The notes under the pieces: model-generated | The model's database searches: none | What the model saw: the letters and a program-made list of their open reading frames with translations, nothing else | Told to the model about the DNA's origin: nothing | Assembly: GCA_000961655.1 (NCBI GenBank) | Contig: LADR01000079.1 | Location: 1-64,000 of the forward strand | Length of the DNA: 64,000 nt | From: Desulfatitalea sp. BRH_c12 | GTDB taxonomy: Bacteria; Desulfobacterota; Desulfobacteria; Desulfobacterales; Desulfosarcinaceae | Direction: 5' to 3' | Position numbers and translations under genes: made by a program | Shown: positions 59,927 through 64,000 of the stretch, piece by piece | Layout of the letters: the number at the start of each line of letters is the position of its first letter | Numbering within the stretch: position 1 is the stretch's first letter

Positions 59927-62900
59927 ATGCATTTCAATGCTTCAAAATACACAGCCCCCCGACTGCCGGTGCTCATTACCCGCGACCGGTTGATGCGACG
60001 TTTGCGGACTGGCCGACCTAACGGGGTGGTCCTCTTGCTGGGCCAGGCTGCCCAAGGTAAAACAACCCTGGCGGCGGATTACCTGAAAACCTGGCCGACA
60101 CCGGTTGCCTGGCTCACTCTGGATGCCGCGGATGCCGAGCCTGCCCGATTTTATGCCCTGCTCATACAAGCCCTGATCCATGCGATGCCCTCGGCCGCGC
60201 TGAAGGACTATCACGAAACACCCCATCCAAGCATCGGGCCCCAGAATGACCCACGTCCGTTTGTTCAAAGCCTGCAAAATCTTTGGCCGCACCTACCCGG
60301 TCAGATCCAGATCGTCCTGGACGGCCTGGACCGGCTGCCCGATGCGGCCCCCTCCGCTTCGATCATCGCGCATATATGCGCCGCAGTGGCTCCAACCGGC
60401 CGGGTCTGGCTTTTATCGCGGCGAAAACCGCCATTCAGATACCAACAGGCCATGATCAACAGGCAGATGCTGGTGCTTAACAACAATGACCTGGCTTTCA
60501 GTGCACGCGAGATTCAACGCTATTTCGAAGCAGTATATCCATGCCAATTGCCGCGTGAATGCCTCGAGGCGGTGCATCAGGCAACCGAGGGTTGGCCCGG
60601 CGCGTTGGTACTGCTGGCCCAAGCCCTGGAACGCATGGATCCCGCGCGGTGGCGCGACGATCTTTGCCGGCATCTGCCTGCCGCTTTATCGGGCGAAGCC
60701 CTGCATTATTTCTCCGAGGAAGTCTTCGATGGCCTCCCCCCAGCATCGCGTTCAGTTCTAATGCACGCCGCTGTAATGGATGGTATTGTCCCGGACATGC
60801 TGGCCGACCTCACGAATACCCCTGACGCTGCGGAGCAAATCGATAGCCTGGTGCAGAAAAATGCTTTTATCCACAGCTGTCATGACGCTATTCGGGATGA
60901 GACGCTTTATCGCTTCAACCCGATTTTTCAGGAATTTTTACGGACGCGGTTCAAAGCCGCGTTTACCCTGGCCGAGCAACAGGCGTTTTATTCGAAAATT
61001 GCGGCTTGGTTCGATGCCCGCCAGGATGTCGCCATAGCCGCCAGATGGTACCTGCAGGCCCAGGATTATGGAATGGCGGGCCAAGCGTTGAAGAAAATCA
61101 GCACGGATTTGATCATTCGCGGACGCATATCGGAATTGGCGGCCTACCTCGAAAATTTGCAGGTCCATCAACTGCATTCCGACCCCTGGCTGTTCTTTTT
61201 GCTGACCGTGACCCGGCAGATAAAGGGCGGATCAAGAAGCTTGGCTGATTTCGAGACAGTGCTGGACCGTTTTGCCGCCCTGAATGATGTTCGCGGTCAA
61301 CTGCTCGCCCTGGCCTACCTCATCGAAACAAACACGCTCCTGGGGCAGGCTCCGGAAGCGTGCTTGCACTGGATTCAGGAAGGCGAACGCTGGCTGGTCG
61401 CCCAGAACACAAACCAATATTACAGTTTCGCCAAGGCGCTGTTGTGCCTTCAGATCGGATTCGGGTACATTGCCACCGGGCTGGATCTGGCCAAAGGTCT
61501 TTCGGCTGCCCGCAATGCCTATCTGCTATCGCGCAAAATGAAGAACACTTTTTTGATGGCGCGCTCGGCAATGGTTTCCGTGCTTGGCTGGGCGACCGCC
61601 GGCGAGTTCGATCGCGCCGATGAGATCTTGGTCAAAATCAAAGCAATGGACCTTTGGGGCGTGCAAGCCGAGTACGATAGCCTGCATCAGTTGGTCATGG
61701 CGGAGCTCGCGTTGCGACGCGGCAATTGGCAGGCTGCCTGGCAGCACACCCAAGACCTGGGCCGGAATATCGAGGCGAATGGTTTCCTGTTCCTGTATCC
61801 CGCTTATGTGGATCGCTGCGGCCTTGTGCACCTTTACGAGGGCCGTTTGGCCGAAGCCCGCAACACGTGCCGTCACCTGCTGGATGTCGCGATGCTGGCC
61901 GGCAATGCCACCTGCAAGGGCTTGGCCCACAGGCTCAGTGCCCTGATTCATCATTATCAGGACAACCCCATGCAAGCGGCAGCGGACGCAGAGCAGGCCA
62001 TTGCCGTTTGGAATAAGGAAGGATCGCCGACCCTGCAATCGATGCAGGCACGGCAGCTGCTTGCACTAGCCTGGATTCAGCTTGGCAAATACAGCCCTAG
62101 CAAATTGCTGCTCGATCAGGCCATGAGCTACTTCAAACAGGCCGCCAACCCGCTTGCAATAACGGAAACCTACTTGATCCTGGCGCTCTGGGCCCACGCC
62201 AGTGGGCGGTTGCCAGAGAGTCGGGACTACCTCCAAAAAGGCCTTAGTATAGCCAGCACGAAGCGCTTTGGGTGTATGCCCCTTCTCAGACGGACGGATA
62301 TCGCCCTGATAGGCCACTTAACTGAACAGTTCAGGTTGCAGCTGCCCGAAAGCTTTTGCCCGCACACGCGGATGGATAAACTGGATGTTTGCGTGCAAGC
62401 CGCGATCGTTGACACGATGCGCCCGGACGACAATCTTTCCACTCCCGAGGAAACCATTGCCCTTGAAATCAGAACGTTCGGCGGTTTCAGCGTGATGCGC
62501 AACGGAAACGTTCCTATAGAAGAGCGTGAATGGTGCGGTCATCGGCCAAAACTGCTGCTCAAAGCGATCCTGGTCCACGGATTGCGCGAGATTCCCAAAG
62601 ATATTCTGATCGACGATTTATGGCCGGAAAGCACACCGGAGGCAGGATTGCAAAACTTCAAGGTGACGCTGCACCGCTTGCGCAAGATATTGGAACCTGA
62701 ACTGAAAAAAAGTCATGGATCTGTATTTATCCACCTTAAAAACAACCTCGTCTCTCTCGCCAAAGATGCCTGTCGCGTGGATTTAGAGGCTTTTCTGCAA
62801 GCCTGCAAAGATATCAAGCGCCATGCACTCAACGGCGAGACCGTTGAAATCATAGCTCTGAGCCGCAAAGTGATGGCCCTGTATCAAGGTGATTTTCTCC

Positions 62901-63226
62901 CCGAAGAGCCCTATGCCCCTTGGGTGGAAATGAAGCGCTGGGCGCTCAAGGATACCTATCTCGGGGTAGTGTTGCAGTTGGCGCGCATTTTTTATAGCCA
63001 AGAGCATTACGAGCAGTCGGTGGATTGCTGCCGCACTGTTCTGCAAGTCGATCCCTGCCACGAGACGGCCGGCCAGATCCTGATACAGGCTTGTATACGT
63101 CAGGGCCGCGGCAACGAAGCGCTCCAGGCATATCAAACCTTGTGCAAAGCGTTGCATGAGGAACTGGGCGTCACCCCCGATCCAGCCACCACACACCTTG
63201 TGGAGAAAATCAAAACCGTCCACTAA
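59927..63226 (+). CDS. STAND/MalT-like ATPase regulator with C-terminal BTAD domain
   Basis: A 1099-residue signal-transduction ATPase. The N-terminal NTPase (about 1-270) has Walker A GQAAQGKTT (39-47) and Walker B IQIVLDGLDRL. A long TPR-like helical region (about 300-830) is followed by a SARP-type winged helix (about 850-940: IRTFGGFSVMRNG, KLLLKAILVHG, DDLWPES, LHRLRKILEPEL) and the BTAD domain (about 955-1090). It is probably an ATP-dependent transcriptional activator. The formate-dehydrogenase gene downstream on the same strand is a plausible target. Confidence 0.9.
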   Translation: MHFNASKYTAPRLPVLITRDRLMRRLRTGRPNGVVLLLGQAAQGKTTLAADYLKTWPTPVAWLTLDAADAEPARFYALLIQALIHAMPSAALKDYHETPHPSIGPQNDPRPFVQSLQNLWPHLPGQIQIVLDGLDRLPDAAPSASIIAHICAAVAPTGRVWLLSRRKPPFRYQQAMINRQMLVLNNNDLAFSAREIQRYFEAVYPCQLPRECLEAVHQATEGWPGALVLLAQALERMDPARWRDDLCRHLPAALSGEALHYFSEEVFDGLPPASRSVLMHAAVMDGIVPDMLADLTNTPDAAEQIDSLVQKNAFIHSCHDAIRDETLYRFNPIFQEFLRTRFKAAFTLAEQQAFYSKIAAWFDARQDVAIAARWYLQAQDYGMAGQALKKISTDLIIRGRISELAAYLENLQVHQLHSDPWLFFLLTVTRQIKGGSRSLADFETVLDRFAALNDVRGQLLALAYLIETNTLLGQAPEACLHWIQEGERWLVAQNTNQYYSFAKALLCLQIGFGYIATGLDLAKGLSAARNAYLLSRKMKNTFLMARSAMVSVLGWATAGEFDRADEILVKIKAMDLWGVQAEYDSLHQLVMAELALRRGNWQAAWQHTQDLGRNIEANGFLFLYPAYVDRCGLVHLYEGRLAEARNTCRHLLDVAMLAGNATCKGLAHRLSALIHHYQDNPMQAAADAEQAIAVWNKEGSPTLQSMQARQLLALAWIQLGKYSPSKLLLDQAMSYFKQAANPLAITETYLILALWAHASGRLPESRDYLQKGLSIASTKRFGCMPLLRRTDIALIGHLTEQFRLQLPESFCPHTRMDKLDVCVQAAIVDTMRPDDNLSTPEETIALEIRTFGGFSVMRNGNVPIEEREWCGHRPKLLLKAILVHGLREIPKDILIDDLWPESTPEAGLQNFKVTLHRLRKILEPELKKSHGSVFIHLKNNLVSLAKDACRVDLEAFLQACKDIKRHALNGETVEIIALSRKVMALYQGDFLPEEPYAPWVEMKRWALKDTYLGVVLQLARIFYSQEHYEQSVDCCRTVLQVDPCHETAGQILIQACIRQGRGNEALQAYQTLCKALHEELGVTPDPATTHLVEKIKTVH

Positions 63227-63808
63227 CCAACCCGCAGTTCTTGGGACCAACCGCATCAGCCGGTGGGCACCCAGGGATCGGTAGCCGGGTTTTCATGGTG
63301 CCGCTTTGCGGCCCACCTCTTAGCCCGCGCTGGTCGACCCCGAATGAGATCTGCCCGCCAGACGTGTCCTATATAACTTACAGGTAACCGCATTTTGAAA
63401 TTGTTCTCGCAGGTGCAAAGCCACCACCCCAAAAAATCATGGTGCGGGAGAAAAAAAAGGCCGCGCATTTTGTGCGATGCCTAAAAACAGTGGTTCGCAT
63501 GGGCGACCGCCGTTCGCCCCTACAGCGTGCATCGTGATTCTCAAGGATCCATTTGTTTAGGATTAACCGACATTTACGCACCAGACGAACACAAGGTTCG
63601 CCCCTAAGAAAGAACGATGTTCCCATTCCTTGAATGCGGCCCAACCAAATGCGGTACCCTGTTTTGTAACCTTTTTTTAACTTTAGCGCTGCAATGATAG
63701 CCGACATACGGATCAGAATGTGATTGCCCGCCAGCGATGTGGCTCAAAAAATAAAAACAGAACACTCTCGTCCGGTGTTTCACCGGATAACCCATAAGGA
63801 GGCCGACT
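63227..63808. other. Intergenic region before the formate dehydrogenase gene
   Basis: About 580 bases with no supported gene. It carries two copies of a hairpin-type repeat ending in TTCGCCCCTA and must include the fdh promoter, but no strong -35/-10 or sigma-54 site was recognised. Confidence 0.55.
63501..63607. repeat. Pair of REP-like hairpin repeats
   Basis: GGGCGACCGCCGTTCGCCCC (63501-63520) folds as GGGCGA/TCGCCC, and GACGAACACAAGGTTCGCCC (63583-63602) folds as GAAC/GTTC. Both end in CGCCCCTA. Such GGGCGAA...TTCGCCCC elements are often dispersed in Desulfobacterota genomes; this is recollection, not a search. Confidence 0.5.
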
Positions 63809-64000
63809 ATGGATCTAAACCGACGTGAGTTTATAAAGCTTTCCGGAGCGACCTTGTCGGGGATCGCTTTCGGAACGATGGGGTTCGACCTATCCCCGAT
63901 CGAGGCCTACGCCTCGACCCTGCGCATTCAGAATGCGGACCAGACCACGACGATCTGCCCGTACTGCGCCGTTGGTTGCGGCATTCTGGTGCACACCATC
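63809..64000 (+). CDS. Formate dehydrogenase-type molybdoenzyme, alpha subunit N-terminus (cut by window edge)
   Basis: The 64 codons present encode a Tat signal (NRREFIKLSGATLSGIAFG) and the start of the catalytic domain with the 4Fe-4S motif ICPYCAVGCG (Cys-x2-Cys-x3-Cys). This is the N-terminus of an exported formate-dehydrogenase-like subunit (FdnG/FdhA type). AAGGAGG lies before the ATG. Whether it contains selenocysteine lies beyond the window. It follows the STAND regulator gene. Confidence 0.85.
   Translation, partial: MDLNRREFIKLSGATLSGIAFGTMGFDLSPIEAYASTLRIQNADQTTTICPYCAVGCGILVHTI

Overview
The window looks like part of a chromosome of an anaerobic Desulfobacterota-type (formerly deltaproteobacterial) bacterium. 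The evidence is inference from gene content: a tRNA-tufB operon, a TRAP carboxylate transporter with an acyl-CoA ligase, an aldehyde:ferredoxin oxidoreductase paired with an iron alcohol dehydrogenase, a propionyl/acetyl-CoA synthetase with a SatP-type permease, a Tat-exported formate-dehydrogenase-type molybdoenzyme, and many two-component systems. No rRNA, prophage, insertion sequence or CRISPR array was seen. The species cannot be named from this stretch.

Layout. 1-1250 (minus): tRNA-Thr(TGT), tRNA-Tyr, tRNA-Gly, tRNA-Thr(GGT), then the 5' part of tuf. 1.8-3.8 kb: LysM lytic transglycosylase and tRNA-Arg. 3.9-8.8 kb (minus): acyl-CoA ligase and dctPQM. 9-9.7 kb: debris, including a probable cbiC/cobH fragment. 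9.7-15.4 kb: proteasome-fold protein, rarA, AsmA protein, LEA14-like lipoprotein, nth. 15.5-23.9 kb (plus): an SOS-mutagenesis-like cassette with LexA-like repressor, DUF72 protein, ImuB-like Y-family protein, DnaE2-like polymerase and a primase/helicase-like protein, followed by a thioesterase. 24.3-29.4 kb (minus): inositol-phosphatase-like protein, FmdB zinc ribbon, and an OmpR regulator / kinase / HtrA operon. 29.7-33.7 kb (plus): YqeY, iron alcohol dehydrogenase, aldehyde:ferredoxin oxidoreductase. 33.9-40.2 kb (minus): Cache-domain kinase, NtrC-type regulator, and a prpE-satP operon preceded by a clear sigma-54 promoter. 40.4-41.5 kb: CutA with two hypothetical proteins. 41.9-45.6 kb: NarX/NarL-like pair and two small Cys-containing proteins. 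45.8-48.5 kb (minus): XPD/DinG helicase with an N-terminal nuclease-like domain, and a lipoprotein. 48.8-54.8 kb: aldo/keto reductase, rhomboid protease, a GcvT-SHMT fusion, cytochrome b561, cytochrome c'. 55-59.4 kb (minus): REC-STAS regulator, lipoprotein binding protein and kinase as one operon, then two tiny coupled genes. 59.9-64 kb (plus): STAND-type regulator with a C-terminal BTAD domain, then the start of a formate dehydrogenase gene.

How the genes may work together. The most coherent units are: (i) the LexA / ImuB / DnaE2 cassette, which lacks imuA and is followed by a helicase whose primase half has lost its catalytic acids; (ii) a short-carboxylate circuit in which the Cache kinase and NtrC-type regulator would drive prpE-satP through the sigma-54 site; (iii) a binding-protein / kinase / REC-STAS signalling operon; (iv) the GcvT-SHMT fusion, which joins two consecutive one-carbon steps in one chain. 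Short intergenic repeats are also present: five copies of a CGAAAGTTG motif, three microsatellite-like tandem repeats, and a hairpin-type repeat near the right end.
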